Source: Pedobacter planticolens (GTDB taxonomy: Bacteria; Bacteroidota; Bacteroidia; Sphingobacteriales; Sphingobacteriaceae). From it: a DNA stretch of 64,000 nucleotides. A program made the position numbers and the translations under genes. Of this stretch, positions 9,072 to 17,014 are shown piece after piece. The notes beneath the pieces were generated by a model. The model searched no databases. It saw only the letters and a program-made list of their open reading frames with translations, and was not told the DNA's origin. Position 1 is the first letter of the stretch; the number at the start of each line of letters is the position of its first letter. The stretch is taken from NCBI RefSeq assembly GCF_014172375.1, contig NZ_WNXD01000002.1, positions 868,001 to 932,000 on the forward strand, read 5' to 3'.

Positions 9072-9764
9072 ATGAAAATATCAATGCCTTTTAAAGCCAT
9101 CATCGCTGCGCTTACTCTTTCGTTAGGATTACTTTCTTGCTCAAAAAATAGCGATTACACACCAGCAGAAATCTCTGGATTAAGCATAATTCACGCATCG
9201 CCAACTACAGAAAAATTAAATGTTTATGTAGATAATGCTCAAGCAACAATAGCTGAGTTTTCTTTTGGAAGCAAAGTTGATTACCTGAATGCGTATTCTG
9301 GTAGTAGAAAGTTTGATGTTGCAAAAGCAGGAACTAATACAAGCTTAAAAACAGAGCAACTTACACTCGAGCCGCAATTTGGTTATTCACTTTTTGTAAT
9401 TGATAAATTAGAAAACATCAAGTTTCTTTTATTAAAAGACGATTTGACCAAACCAGCCGCAGGTAAAGCAAGAATTAGATTTGTAAACCTAAGTCCAGAT
9501 GCAGAAGCATTAAGTTTAGCAATTGAAGGTAAACCTACCGACCTTTTTACCAACAAAGCATTTAAAGAATACTCTACTTTCGAAACTATTGATGCTGCAG
9601 AAAAAGTAACCTTTAATATTAAAAACAATACCACAAGTGCAATCGAAACTGCACTTACAGATGTTAAAATAGAAGAAGGAAAAATTTATACCATTTATGC
9701 AAAAGGGTTAAAGGCAACTGCCGATGATACCAAATTCGGAGCCGCTATTTTCACACACAAATAG
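9072..9764 (+). CDS. DUF4397-type lipoprotein
   Basis: The lipoprotein signal peptide has the lipobox LLSC at residues 20-23, so the mature protein should be membrane-anchored and extracytoplasmic. The body (IIHASPTTEKLNVYVDN, then KARIRFVNLSPDAEALSLAIEG) shows the paired 'vdvyvdg / vrfvnaspda' repeats that mark the DUF4397 family of beta-sandwich surface proteins. The length is 230 residues. Function is not established for the family. It is followed by a strong terminator and is probably monocistronic. Confidence 0.8.
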   Translation: MKISMPFKAIIAALTLSLGLLSCSKNSDYTPAEISGLSIIHASPTTEKLNVYVDNAQATIAEFSFGSKVDYLNAYSGSRKFDVAKAGTNTSLKTEQLTLEPQFGYSLFVIDKLENIKFLLLKDDLTKPAAGKARIRFVNLSPDAEALSLAIEGKPTDLFTNKAFKEYSTFETIDAAEKVTFNIKNNTTSAIETALTDVKIEEGKIYTIYAKGLKATADDTKFGAAIFTHK

Positions 9765-9773
9765 CTTTTCCAT

Positions 9774-9806
9774 AGAGCCATCTTGTAAAAGATGGCTCTT
9801 TTTTTT
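9774..9806 (+). terminator. Rho-independent terminator after the DUF4397 gene
   Basis: An 11-bp perfect stem (AGAGCCATCTT with AAGATGGCTCT), a GTAA loop and a run of seven T follow the stop codon directly. Confidence 0.9.
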
Positions 9807-9850
9807 ACATAGAACAGATTTCAAAAAAGCCATTAAATAGAATAAAGCTG

Positions 9851-9858
9851 TATTTTTG
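9851..9858 (+). promoter_or_regulatory. Candidate -7 box for the TlpA-like gene
   Basis: TATTTTTG is a full match to TAnnTTTG, located 35 bases before the start codon at 9893 and after the upstream terminator. No clear -33 TTG is present. Confidence 0.4.
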
Positions 9859-9892
9859 CATTAAATAAACAGGAGCTACCTATTTATTATTT

Positions 9893-10498
9893 ATGGCAAA
9901 TAGAATGACAAGTTTTAAACAAAAATTAACAAGAAAAAATATCTTCAACAGCATATTCATCGCCCTGCTGTTACTTGTTTTATTTGTCCCATCTGCCAAA
10001 GCATTAATGCTACAAGGCTTAATGGAAATAGGTTTATTCAAACCCAGTCTTACTAGCAAAACTTCAACTACTACTACCGATTTAGCTGCTATAAAATTTA
10101 AAACTGCCAAAGGCGAAATCGTTAGCCTTGCCGATTTACAAGGCAAAGTAATTTTCCTCAACTTTTGGGCAACCTGGTGCCCGCCATGCTTAGCAGAAAT
10201 ACCATCCGTTAATAAACTATACGAGCAATATAAAAACGATCCAGAAGTTGTCTTTTTATTAGTTGATGCCGACAGTGATTTTCCTAAAGCACAAGCCTAC
10301 ATGGATAGAAAGAAATACAAACTACCAGTGTATAACTTCGCAAGTAATTTACCCGAAAGCATATTTAAAGGATCATTGCCAACCACAATCGTATTCGATA
10401 AAAAGGGTAGAGTTTCTTTTAACGGAGAAGGAGCAGCCAACTATTCAAGCCCAAAATTTATTACATTTATTAATCAACTAAAAGAGTTAAAAAATTAA
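9893..10498 (+). CDS. TlpA/ResA-like membrane-anchored thioredoxin
   Basis: One N-terminal membrane helix (about residues 20-45) anchors a thioredoxin-fold domain facing the periplasm. The redox motif is WCPPC within FWATWCPPCLAEIP, and the cis-Pro loop is SLPTTIVF. Proteins of this kind reduce periplasmic disulfides, for example in cytochrome c maturation. The length of 201 residues is typical. A second ATG four codons in is an alternative start. It has its own promoter-like sequence, so it is probably not cotranscribed with the upstream lipoprotein. Confidence 0.85.
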   Translation: MANRMTSFKQKLTRKNIFNSIFIALLLLVLFVPSAKALMLQGLMEIGLFKPSLTSKTSTTTTDLAAIKFKTAKGEIVSLADLQGKVIFLNFWATWCPPCLAEIPSVNKLYEQYKNDPEVVFLLVDADSDFPKAQAYMDRKKYKLPVYNFASNLPESIFKGSLPTTIVFDKKGRVSFNGEGAANYSSPKFITFINQLKELKN

Positions 10499-10577
10499 TT
10501 TAGCCCACAGTTAATGGTTCATAGTTTATAGCCAACATGTCTATCAACCATCTACCATTAGCCATTAACAAAAAAAC

Positions 10578-10841
10578 ATGCAACAACCATTTGATTTAGA
10601 AATAGGCGATATCAATTACGCCATTTTCCCAGAAGGAAATGATATTTATATAGTATTTAAAGACGGAAAAGAATACGCTCAAATTCAAAAAGACGATGCC
10701 GAACAGTGGATAAAGTTTGATAAAGAAACCGCAATCCCTGTCTTTGAATACGACGAAGAAGTGAATCAAATCGGCAAACTTATCTCCGCTTATTTGCTAA
10801 ATCCAGAGCAAGAAGAAGAGGATGATGATCTAGAAGATTAA
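10578..10841 (+). CDS. Small acidic protein, first of a tandem paralogous pair
   Basis: This 87-residue protein has a beta-rich core (DINYAIFPEGNDIYIVFKDG, then AQIQKDDAEQWIKFD) and a very acidic tail (EQEEEDDDLED). No signal peptide or membrane segment is seen, so it is presumably cytoplasmic. The next gene, five bases downstream, encodes a protein of the same plan, so the pair arose by tandem duplication and is probably one transcript. I do not recognise a characterised family. Confidence 0.75.
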   Translation: MQQPFDLEIGDINYAIFPEGNDIYIVFKDGKEYAQIQKDDAEQWIKFDKETAIPVFEYDEEVNQIGKLISAYLLNPEQEEEDDDLED

Positions 10842-10846
10842 GAATA

Positions 10847-11071
10847 ATGGACGAATCATTCTATGTTAAAGTAAACGGCATTATTTACGAAGTTATTCCA
10901 GAAGAAAACAATACCTACACCATTTTTAAATGGGGAGCAGAGTATACACAAATTGTTCGCAACAAAAACTTAAAATGGATGCGAATTGATTATAAAACCG
11001 ATATGCCAATTGTAGAAGTAAACGATGAGGTAGAAGATATTGGCGAAGCAATAGTTAAACATTTAGCATAA
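10847..11071 (+). CDS. Small acidic protein, second of a tandem paralogous pair
   Basis: At 74 residues it matches its neighbour position by position: GIIYEVIPEENNTYTIFKWG, then YTQIVRNKNLKWMRID, a D-MPI/V-E segment and a final E-DIG-AI helix. It lacks the neighbour's acidic tail. It lies five bases after the first copy and 40 bases before a phosphoesterase gene. Function unknown. Confidence 0.75.
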   Translation: MDESFYVKVNGIIYEVIPEENNTYTIFKWGAEYTQIVRNKNLKWMRIDYKTDMPIVEVNDEVEDIGEAIVKHLA

Positions 11072-11111
11072 GTATTTTAAAACATAAGCCAACGTAATTG
11101 TTTTAGTTGAG

Positions 11112-12200
11112 ATGAGAAAATTGCTCCAAAAGCTATTTAGTGGTTTCGTTGTTAAGATGGCAAACAAATATGCGTCTCGACCAAATAGCATACGGATACA
11201 CCAAGCATTAACTACACTTTTTAAAAGTATTAACGAACAACCTGGTAAAAAGGGTCTGCTTATTAATTTTAATGCAGACGATAAGTTTATTATTTTCTCT
11301 GATCAACACAAAGGCGCACGTAATTATGCAGATGATTTTAGTTTTTGTGAGCACAATTACCTAGCAGCCTTAACTTATTACAACCAAAACAACTATCAGT
11401 TAGTTAGTTTAGGAGATAGCGAAGAACTTTGGAAAAACACACTCGAAGCCGTAAAGAAGAATAATAAAAAGACTTTCGAACTCGAAAAATGTTTTTTGCA
11501 AAGAAATGCCTTCATCAAAATATTTGGCAACCACGATTTGTATTGGGATAATGACCCCCTTGCAAGTTTTCAACTCGAAAGCATATACGGTCAAAAACTT
11601 AAAGTTTACGAAGGATTAGTGCTCCAAACCATCATTAGCAACAAACCCTTACAATTATTTCTAACACATGGCCATCAGGGTGATATGCAGAGCGATGGAA
11701 ACTGGTTTAGCAAATGGTTTGTGTCCAACGTTTGGGCACCGTTTCAAGCCTATTTACGCATTAATCCAAATACCCCAGCATTTAACAATCAACTCAAATC
11801 AACACATAACAAGTTAATGTACCAATGGGCTTCTACACAAGAAGCGGTATTAATAACTGGACACACGCACCAACCTGTTTTCAATTCATTAACGCATTTA
11901 GAACGTATTTACATTAAGCTAAACGAGGCCATTAAACAAAACGACGAAGCAGCCCAGAAGAAACTGCACGAACAAATGTTTAAGGAAAAGATAAATGGCG
12001 CAGAAGTTCCAGAATTTAAAGCCCTACGTTCTAATTATTTTAATAGCGGCTGTTGCTGTTTTAATGATGGAGATATTACCGGATTAGAAATAGCTGATGG
12101 AAAAATCAGACTAATAAAGTGGGAGTATAAAAACGAAAATCAACCCATTAGAATACTTTTAGAAGAAACAGAATTGGCTGGGTTACTAAATACTATTTAA
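11112..12200 (+). CDS. Calcineurin-like metallophosphoesterase
   Basis: The metal-ligand motifs of the phosphoesterase fold are in order: FSDQHKGARN (D-x-H), LGDSEELW (GD), GNHDLYW (GNHD), LTHGHQGD and TGHTHQPVF (GH-x-H). There is no signal peptide or membrane segment. Long inserts between the last motifs (about residues 265-300) form a charged helical region, and a CCCF cysteine cluster lies near residue 315. The substrate is unknown. The second phosphoesterase in the window (4795-6000) differs in architecture and is not a recent duplicate. Confidence 0.85.
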   Translation: MRKLLQKLFSGFVVKMANKYASRPNSIRIHQALTTLFKSINEQPGKKGLLINFNADDKFIIFSDQHKGARNYADDFSFCEHNYLAALTYYNQNNYQLVSLGDSEELWKNTLEAVKKNNKKTFELEKCFLQRNAFIKIFGNHDLYWDNDPLASFQLESIYGQKLKVYEGLVLQTIISNKPLQLFLTHGHQGDMQSDGNWFSKWFVSNVWAPFQAYLRINPNTPAFNNQLKSTHNKLMYQWASTQEAVLITGHTHQPVFNSLTHLERIYIKLNEAIKQNDEAAQKKLHEQMFKEKINGAEVPEFKALRSNYFNSGCCCFNDGDITGLEIADGKIRLIKWEYKNENQPIRILLEETELAGLLNTI

Positions 12201-12248
12201 TAGGTATAACCGACAAAGGAGAGAGAAATACACAATGCGATAAGCTAA

Positions 12249-12290
12249 TCGTCTTTGCAAGGCTTGTTCTTCACAAGTCGTGGCAATCTC
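12249..12290. repeat. REP-like repeat fragment in the 12201-12429 spacer
   Basis: The elements TCGTCTTTGCAAGG and GTGGCAATCTCC match the ends of the compound palindrome at 57166-57299 and the 4704-4780 family. The rest of this 229-base spacer is AT-rich with no gene seen. Confidence 0.45.
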
Positions 12291-12429
12291 CATCAAGCTT
12301 ACGCTAGAATAATAACCGCTACTTATTTAACTCTTTAAATGAAGAAGTATTATAATAATATTGTTAATACAATAAAAATGGCTTAATTATTGTTATTTAA
12401 ATATAATAAAATATTAAATAAGCAATAAA

Positions 12430-12654
12430 ATGAAAAAAGCAAGCATTGTACTAATTGTAGTCGGAATTGTTATGGCAATTGTAGGGAGTTTTATATTTAA
12501 TAACCTTAATTATGTAAATGCCGTAGATGCACATGCATGGAGCATTAACATAAATGGAATAAGATCTTTCCCTTGGATAGGTTTTCTTGGAGGCGTACTT
12601 TTAGTTATTGGAATTATCTTTAATATATCTGCAAAAGGAAACAAAAGCCACTAA
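12430..12654 (+). CDS. Small two-helix membrane protein
   Basis: This 74-residue protein has an N-terminal hydrophobic helix (about residues 5-25), a short extracytoplasmic stretch and a second glycine-rich helix (about 47-66), ending in a basic tail. No family is recognised. The upstream region is extremely AT-rich. A 21-nt repeat array begins 46 bases after the stop codon, which could affect mRNA stability or transcription end. Confidence 0.6.
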   Translation: MKKASIVLIVVGIVMAIVGSFIFNNLNYVNAVDAHAWSININGIRSFPWIGFLGGVLLVIGIIFNISAKGNKSH

Positions 12655-12700
12655 TAGCAAAGCAATTTTGCTACAATCAAGTTTAATAAATTCAAAACGC

Positions 12701-12973
12701 TGCACTATTACAAAGGTTCTTTGTAAACTGTTTATGTCGTTCTGTAATATTACAGAGGCGCTATGTAATATTACATAGACACATTGTAATACTACAAAGT
12801 CTCTTTGTAAACTGCTTTTATCACTATGTAATACTACATAGGCACATTGTAATATGCTTTTGTCATTATGTAATTTTACAAAGACGCATTGTAATATAGC
12901 AAAGTCTCTTTGTAAAATGCTTTTGTCATTATGTAGTATTACAGGAAAGATGTGTAAGCTGAAATTGCTCGAT
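12701..12973. repeat. Thirteen-unit tandem array with an exact 21-nt period
   Basis: The pentamer TGTAA (once TGTAG, and TGCAC in the first unit) recurs at 12701, 12722, 12743, 12764, 12785, 12806, 12827, 12848, 12869, 12890, 12911, 12932 and 12953, so every step is exactly 21 bases. Units fall into two types: A, with the 12-bp palindrome TGTAATATTACA or close variants, and B, with a GCTTTTGTCA-type tail. One frame on each strand stays open for much of the array but has no start codon, so coding is unlikely. The last unit is degenerate. Confidence 0.9.
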
Positions 12974-13012
12974 TGTTGGTGAGTTTATTGCCATTTGAGA
13001 CGTTAAGTTATT

Positions 13013-13074
13013 GCTGTTCGAGATGTTAAGCGAAGCGCATCTCGAACTTAAAGATAAAAGGGATTTCCAATCCC
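13013..13074. repeat. REP-type inverted terminal repeat, left flank of the RAYT
   Basis: The 62-base segment contains a hairpin (CGAGATG...CATCTCG around TTAAGCGAAGCG) followed by a GATAAAAGGGATTTCCAA block. A near-identical copy in inverted orientation lies at 13621-13681 on the other side of the transposase. Confidence 0.85.
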
Positions 13075-13079
13075 AAATG

Positions 13080-13607
13080 TTATTCTATTTCCAGTTCTAG
13101 TTTTCCTTTTCTTATTCCATAATAATCTCCACAACTACTATAAACATATTCTTCTTCCTTCTCTACTAAACCTGCCCTAACTGGATTTTGGTGAATGTAA
13201 TTTAATTTTGTTTCAAAAAAGCTGGCGCTGAATATTTCTTCTCCATAATAACCTTCTTGCCAAAATGAAATTTCTCCTTCACTAACTAAAAGCCAAAGCA
13301 GCCATCTTTTTCGACTTTCATTTGTATTATTAGTTATTGCTTCAACAATTTTTGTAGCAGTATATTTCTTAAAATCTCTAACGATATCACTTAGTTTATT
13401 TTTATTGCTACTAACAATCATGTGAATATGATTGCTCATCAAAACCCAGCCGTAAACTTGTAAGCCTTTATTTTGATGACAATGCCTAATACTATCCAAT
13501 ACTATTTCTCTGTATATATCTCTTGTGAAAATATCAACCCATTGGTTTACAGTACAGGTGATAAAATACTGTCCTTTTTGGTTTTTAATAGTGTATGTTA
13601 ATCCCAT
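13080..13607 (-). CDS. REP-associated tyrosine transposase (RAYT, IS200-like Y1 family)
   Basis: The 175-residue protein has the HUH motif HIH in SNHIHMIV (about residues 56-63) and the RAYT signature NYIHQNPVRAGLV near residue 140, which supplies the catalytic tyrosine. RAYTs are domesticated single-strand transposases thought to spread REP/REPIN sequences. The gene looks intact. It starts a few bases from one inverted REP copy and ends a few bases from the other, so the whole unit is about 670 bp. No accessory transposition gene is present. Confidence 0.93.
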   Translation of the reverse strand: MGLTYTIKNQKGQYFITCTVNQWVDIFTRDIYREIVLDSIRHCHQNKGLQVYGWVLMSNHIHMIVSSNKNKLSDIVRDFKKYTATKIVEAITNNTNESRKRWLLWLLVSEGEISFWQEGYYGEEIFSASFFETKLNYIHQNPVRAGLVEKEEEYVYSSCGDYYGIRKGKLELEIE

Positions 13608-13620
13608 ATTTGTTTTTAGG

Positions 13621-13681
13621 GGGATTGGAAATCCCTTTTATCTTGAGTACGAGATGCGATTCGCTTAACATCTCGAACAGC
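13621..13681. repeat. REP-type inverted terminal repeat, right flank of the RAYT
   Basis: This is the reverse complement of the 13013-13074 repeat with three mismatches and one missing base by eye. It has the same CGAGATG/CATCTCG hairpin and the same GGGATTGGAAATCCC end. Confidence 0.85.
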
Positions 13682-13697
13682 ATTTATAAATCAAACC

Positions 13698-15236
13698 CTA
13701 CCCAGCCCAACTTTCCCTATCCAAGCTTCTATAATGAATAGCCTCTGCTAAATGTTCCGCTTCAATGGCTTCGCTTCCAGCTAAATCTGCAATAGTGCGA
13801 GAAACTTTTAAAATACGATCATAAGCCCTTGCAGATAAGCCCAATTTTTCCATTGCTCGCTTAATTAAAACTTGCCCAGTTTCATCAATTACACAAATTT
13901 GTCGTACCATATTTGGGCTCATTTGCGCATTAAAATGTAGCACATTATTTTCAGCAAAACGTTTGTCTTGCACTTCTCTAGCTTTCATTACCCGTTTTCT
14001 AATTTCGCTGCTTTTTTCCGCATCGCGGGATGAAGATAGCTCGGTAAAATTAACGGGTGTAACCTCTACATGTAAATCTATTCTATCTAATAACGGTCCA
14101 GATATTTTACTCAAATACTTTTGTACAATGCCAGGGCCGCACAAACATTCTTTTTCTGGGTGATTAAAAAATCCACAAGGACAAGGGTTCATCGAAGCCA
14201 CCAACATAAAACTTGATGGATATTCTACCGAGAATTTAGCCCTAGAAATACTTACTTTTCTATCTTCTAAAGGCTGACGCATGACCTCGAGTACCGAGCG
14301 CTTAAACTCTGGCAATTCATCTAAAAACAAAACGCCATTATGTGCCAAAGAGATTTCTCCAGGCTGCGGGTTCATTCCTCCGCCAACCAAAGCCACATCG
14401 GAAATTGTATGATGAGGAGAACGATAAGGTCTTTCGGTCATTAATGCATTAGCAACTGGTAGTTTCCCCGCTACCGAATAAATCTTGGTGCTTTCTAAGG
14501 CTTCTTGTAAATTAAGTGGGGGCAAAATGGTTGGCAATCGTTTAGCCAGCATGGTTTTTCCAGCTCCCGGCGGACCAATTAAAATTACGTTGTGTCCACC
14601 AGCTGCGGCAATTTCTAAAGCTCTTTTAATATTTTCTTGCCCTTTAACATCAGAGAAATCTTGCTCATAACTATTTATCTGACGAAAAAATTCTTCTCTT
14701 GTATCTACAACAATAGGCTCAGGTTTTTCTTTTCCATTAAAAAAATCAATTACTTCGGCTAACGTTTCAATTCCGTAAACAAGTAACTCGTTTACAATAC
14801 CAGCTTCTCTAGAGTTCACTTTGGGTAAAATGAAACCTTTGTAACCATCGTTACGAGCTTGTATGGCAATTGGCAAAGCGCCCTTAATACTTTGCAAGCC
14901 TCCATCTAAAGAGAGTTCGCCCATAATAAAGTATTGATCCAGTTCATCTGTTTTAATTTGTCCAGAAGCTGCTAAAATTGCAATGGCGATGGACAAGTCG
15001 TAAGCCGAACCTTCTTTTCTTATATCCGCAGGTGCGAGATTTACAACAATTCGTTGTCTTGGCATATGATATCCTGAAGTTCTGATAGCACTTTCTACCC
15101 GAAACATACTTTCTTTCACGGCGTTATCGGGCAGGCCAACCACAAAATATTTGGTGCCACTTACAATACTTACTTCAATTGTAATGGTTAAAGCATCCAC
15201 ACCATAAACGGCACTTCCATAGGTTTTTACAAGCAT
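13698..15236 (-). CDS. comM: YifB/ComM-type Mg-chelatase-like AAA+ ATPase
   Basis: The 512-residue protein has an N-terminal Lon-substrate-like domain (about residues 1-175), an AAA+ core with Walker A GPPGAGKTMLAKR near residue 220 and Walker B LFLDELPEF near 305, and a C-terminal Mg-chelatase-like domain with a CPCGFFNHPEKECLC cysteine cluster. Family members act as ring helicases promoting branch migration during natural transformation; that role here is inferred from homology. No competence genes are adjacent. The next gene upstream on this strand is ffh. Confidence 0.92.
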   Translation of the reverse strand: MLVKTYGSAVYGVDALTITIEVSIVSGTKYFVVGLPDNAVKESMFRVESAIRTSGYHMPRQRIVVNLAPADIRKEGSAYDLSIAIAILAASGQIKTDELDQYFIMGELSLDGGLQSIKGALPIAIQARNDGYKGFILPKVNSREAGIVNELLVYGIETLAEVIDFFNGKEKPEPIVVDTREEFFRQINSYEQDFSDVKGQENIKRALEIAAAGGHNVILIGPPGAGKTMLAKRLPTILPPLNLQEALESTKIYSVAGKLPVANALMTERPYRSPHHTISDVALVGGGMNPQPGEISLAHNGVLFLDELPEFKRSVLEVMRQPLEDRKVSISRAKFSVEYPSSFMLVASMNPCPCGFFNHPEKECLCGPGIVQKYLSKISGPLLDRIDLHVEVTPVNFTELSSSRDAEKSSEIRKRVMKAREVQDKRFAENNVLHFNAQMSPNMVRQICVIDETGQVLIKRAMEKLGLSARAYDRILKVSRTIADLAGSEAIEAEHLAEAIHYRSLDRESWAG

Positions 15237-15445
15237 AGTTTACAATGTATGCAATGCAAAAGGGATTTATAGATTCCTTTTTAAAATTGAAACTATAGGG
15301 CAATTTCTTTAAGTATAAGGGATAGAATTTTCCTTTTAGGAAATAACAGGGATAAAATATTATACCATCTAAGACATCTTAGTAATCCTAAGTTTTTCTT
15401 TTTCTCTAAGAAGCCCTTAGGTTTCTAAGGTGGTGAAATAAAACC

Positions 15446-15481
15446 ACAAAAAAAATCCCGGAACTTTCGCAACGGGATTTT
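15446..15481 (-). terminator. Rho-independent terminator of ffh
   Basis: On the minus strand, AAAATCCCG pairs with CGGGATTTT around a 12-base loop, followed by a T run, 18 bases past the ffh stop. The remaining 200 bases toward comM show no gene, only AT-rich sequence with CTAAG/CTTAG-like repeats. Confidence 0.85.
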
Positions 15482-15498
15482 CTAGTTTATGTTTAAAC

Positions 15499-16839
15499 CT
15501 ACATTCTACCTTGTGGCATCTTTGGCATATTTTTCATCATTTTTGCCGCTGCCGCTGGATTTGAAAACTGCTTCATTACTTTGCGCATATCTTCAAATTG
15601 TTTAATCAGTTTGGTTACTTCTTCAATTTTATTACCCGAACCTTTTGCAATACGCAAACGGCGACTTTGTTGTATGCTATCTGGGTTTTCTTTTTCAAAA
15701 GGAGTCATCGATTGGATAATTGCTTCTACATTTTTAAAAGCATCATCTTCGATATCAACATTTTTCATCATTTTACCTACACCAGGTATCATGCCCATCA
15801 AATCTTTCATGTTACCCATTTTCTTAATTTGCTGAATTTGGTTATAGAAATCATTGAAATCGAATTTATTCTTACGAATTTTCTTCTGCAATTCTGCCGC
15901 TTCTTTTTCATCAAACTGCATTTGAGCACGTTCAACCAAGGAAACAACATCACCCATTCCCAAAATACGAGAAGCCATACGATCTGGATAGAAAACATCC
16001 AGCGCTTCCATTTTCTCGCCAGTACCAATAAATTTAATTGGTTTGTTTACAACAGATTTAATAGATAAAGCAGCTCCACCACGTGTGTCACCATCTAATT
16101 TGGTTAAAACAACACCAGTAAAATCTAATCTGTCGTTAAATATTTTTGCTGTATTTACCGCATCCTGACCAGTCATGGCATCAACCACAAATAAAATTTC
16201 ATGAGGTTTCGTTTGTGCTTTCACCTCAGAAATCTCATTCATCAAACTTTCGTCGATAGATAAACGACCCGCAGTATCAATAATAATTACGTTATTGTTG
16301 TTCTTTTTACCTTCAGCAATACCTTCTAAAGCAATTGCAATCGGATCTTTCGAAACAGTATTTGCATAAACAGGCACACCAATTTGCTCACCTAAAATCT
16401 GCAATTGATCTACCGCAGCAGGGCGATAAACGTCACCAGCAACCATTAAAGGTTTTTTACCTTTGCCTTTTAAATGCAATGCAAGCTTACCTGTAAATGT
16501 GGTTTTACCCGCACCATTTAAACCTGCAATTAATATAATAGTTGGATTGTTTTTAGTATCAAGTTCTGTAACCTCACCACCCATTAAAGCAGCAAGCTCA
16601 TCGTTCATTACTTTGGTCAATAACTGACCTGGAGAAACTGCCGTAAGTACATTTAATCCTAATGCCTTCTCTTTCACATCATCTGTAAAAGTTTTAGCTG
16701 TTTTATAATTTACATCGGCATCTAATAAAGCTTTCCTAATCTCTTTCATGGTTTCAGCCACGTTGATTTCGGTAATACTTCCTTGTCCTTTTAAAACTTT
16801 AAATGCTCTGTCTAGCTTATCCTGTAAATTTTCAAACAT
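15499..16839 (-). CDS. ffh: Signal recognition particle protein Ffh (SRP54)
   Basis: Ffh binds signal sequences of nascent membrane and secreted proteins together with 4.5S RNA and delivers them to FtsY at the membrane. The N domain (residues 1-90) is followed by the GTPase with G1 GLNGAGKTT near 107, DTAGR near 190 and TKLDGDTRGG near 247. The C-terminal M domain has the conserved KMGNMKDLMGMIPG segment and a Met-rich tail. The length of 446 residues is usual. A TAACTTTG -7 box lies about 40 bases upstream. Confidence 0.98.
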   Translation of the reverse strand: MFENLQDKLDRAFKVLKGQGSITEINVAETMKEIRKALLDADVNYKTAKTFTDDVKEKALGLNVLTAVSPGQLLTKVMNDELAALMGGEVTELDTKNNPTIILIAGLNGAGKTTFTGKLALHLKGKGKKPLMVAGDVYRPAAVDQLQILGEQIGVPVYANTVSKDPIAIALEGIAEGKKNNNNVIIIDTAGRLSIDESLMNEISEVKAQTKPHEILFVVDAMTGQDAVNTAKIFNDRLDFTGVVLTKLDGDTRGGAALSIKSVVNKPIKFIGTGEKMEALDVFYPDRMASRILGMGDVVSLVERAQMQFDEKEAAELQKKIRKNKFDFNDFYNQIQQIKKMGNMKDLMGMIPGVGKMMKNVDIEDDAFKNVEAIIQSMTPFEKENPDSIQQSRRLRIAKGSGNKIEEVTKLIKQFEDMRKVMKQFSNPAAAAKMMKNMPKMPQGRM

Positions 16840-16876
16840 TTCTATAATGCTTAGTTTTCTAAAAAATTGTAAGCTA

Positions 16877-16884
16877 CAAAGTTA
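16877..16884 (-). promoter_or_regulatory. Candidate -7 box of ffh
   Basis: On the minus strand TAACTTTG matches TAnnTTTG, about 38 bases upstream of the ffh start codon. Confidence 0.45.
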
Positions 16885-17014
16885 TCAATTTTGCACGAAA
16901 GGCATAGCAACATTCTTCATCTTTAAGACATTTCATTTCGAGATAAAAATATTTTTCCAATGTCATGCAACATTTCGTAGTGAAGTACTGTCTTATAGTG
17001 AACAAACAAACCAA

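Noticed and set aside
12690..12960. Coding sequence through the 21-nt array (heptad repeats such as VILQRRY or NDKSILQ)
   Set aside because: One frame on each strand is open for part of the array only because 21 is a multiple of three. Neither has a start codon or ribosome-binding site, and the plus-strand frame ends inside the array.
12701..12973. CRISPR array
   Set aside because: The period is 21 bases with no separate spacers, the conserved part is only about 5-12 bases, and no cas gene is in the window.
14030..14060. Frameshift or break in comM
   Set aside because: The frame is continuous through the GC-rich patch and all AAA+ motifs are in order.
16748..17014. N-terminal extension of the DUF5916 protein
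   Set aside because: The extension is antisense to the start of ffh and would bury a clear signal peptide. The ATG at 17015 explains the protein better.
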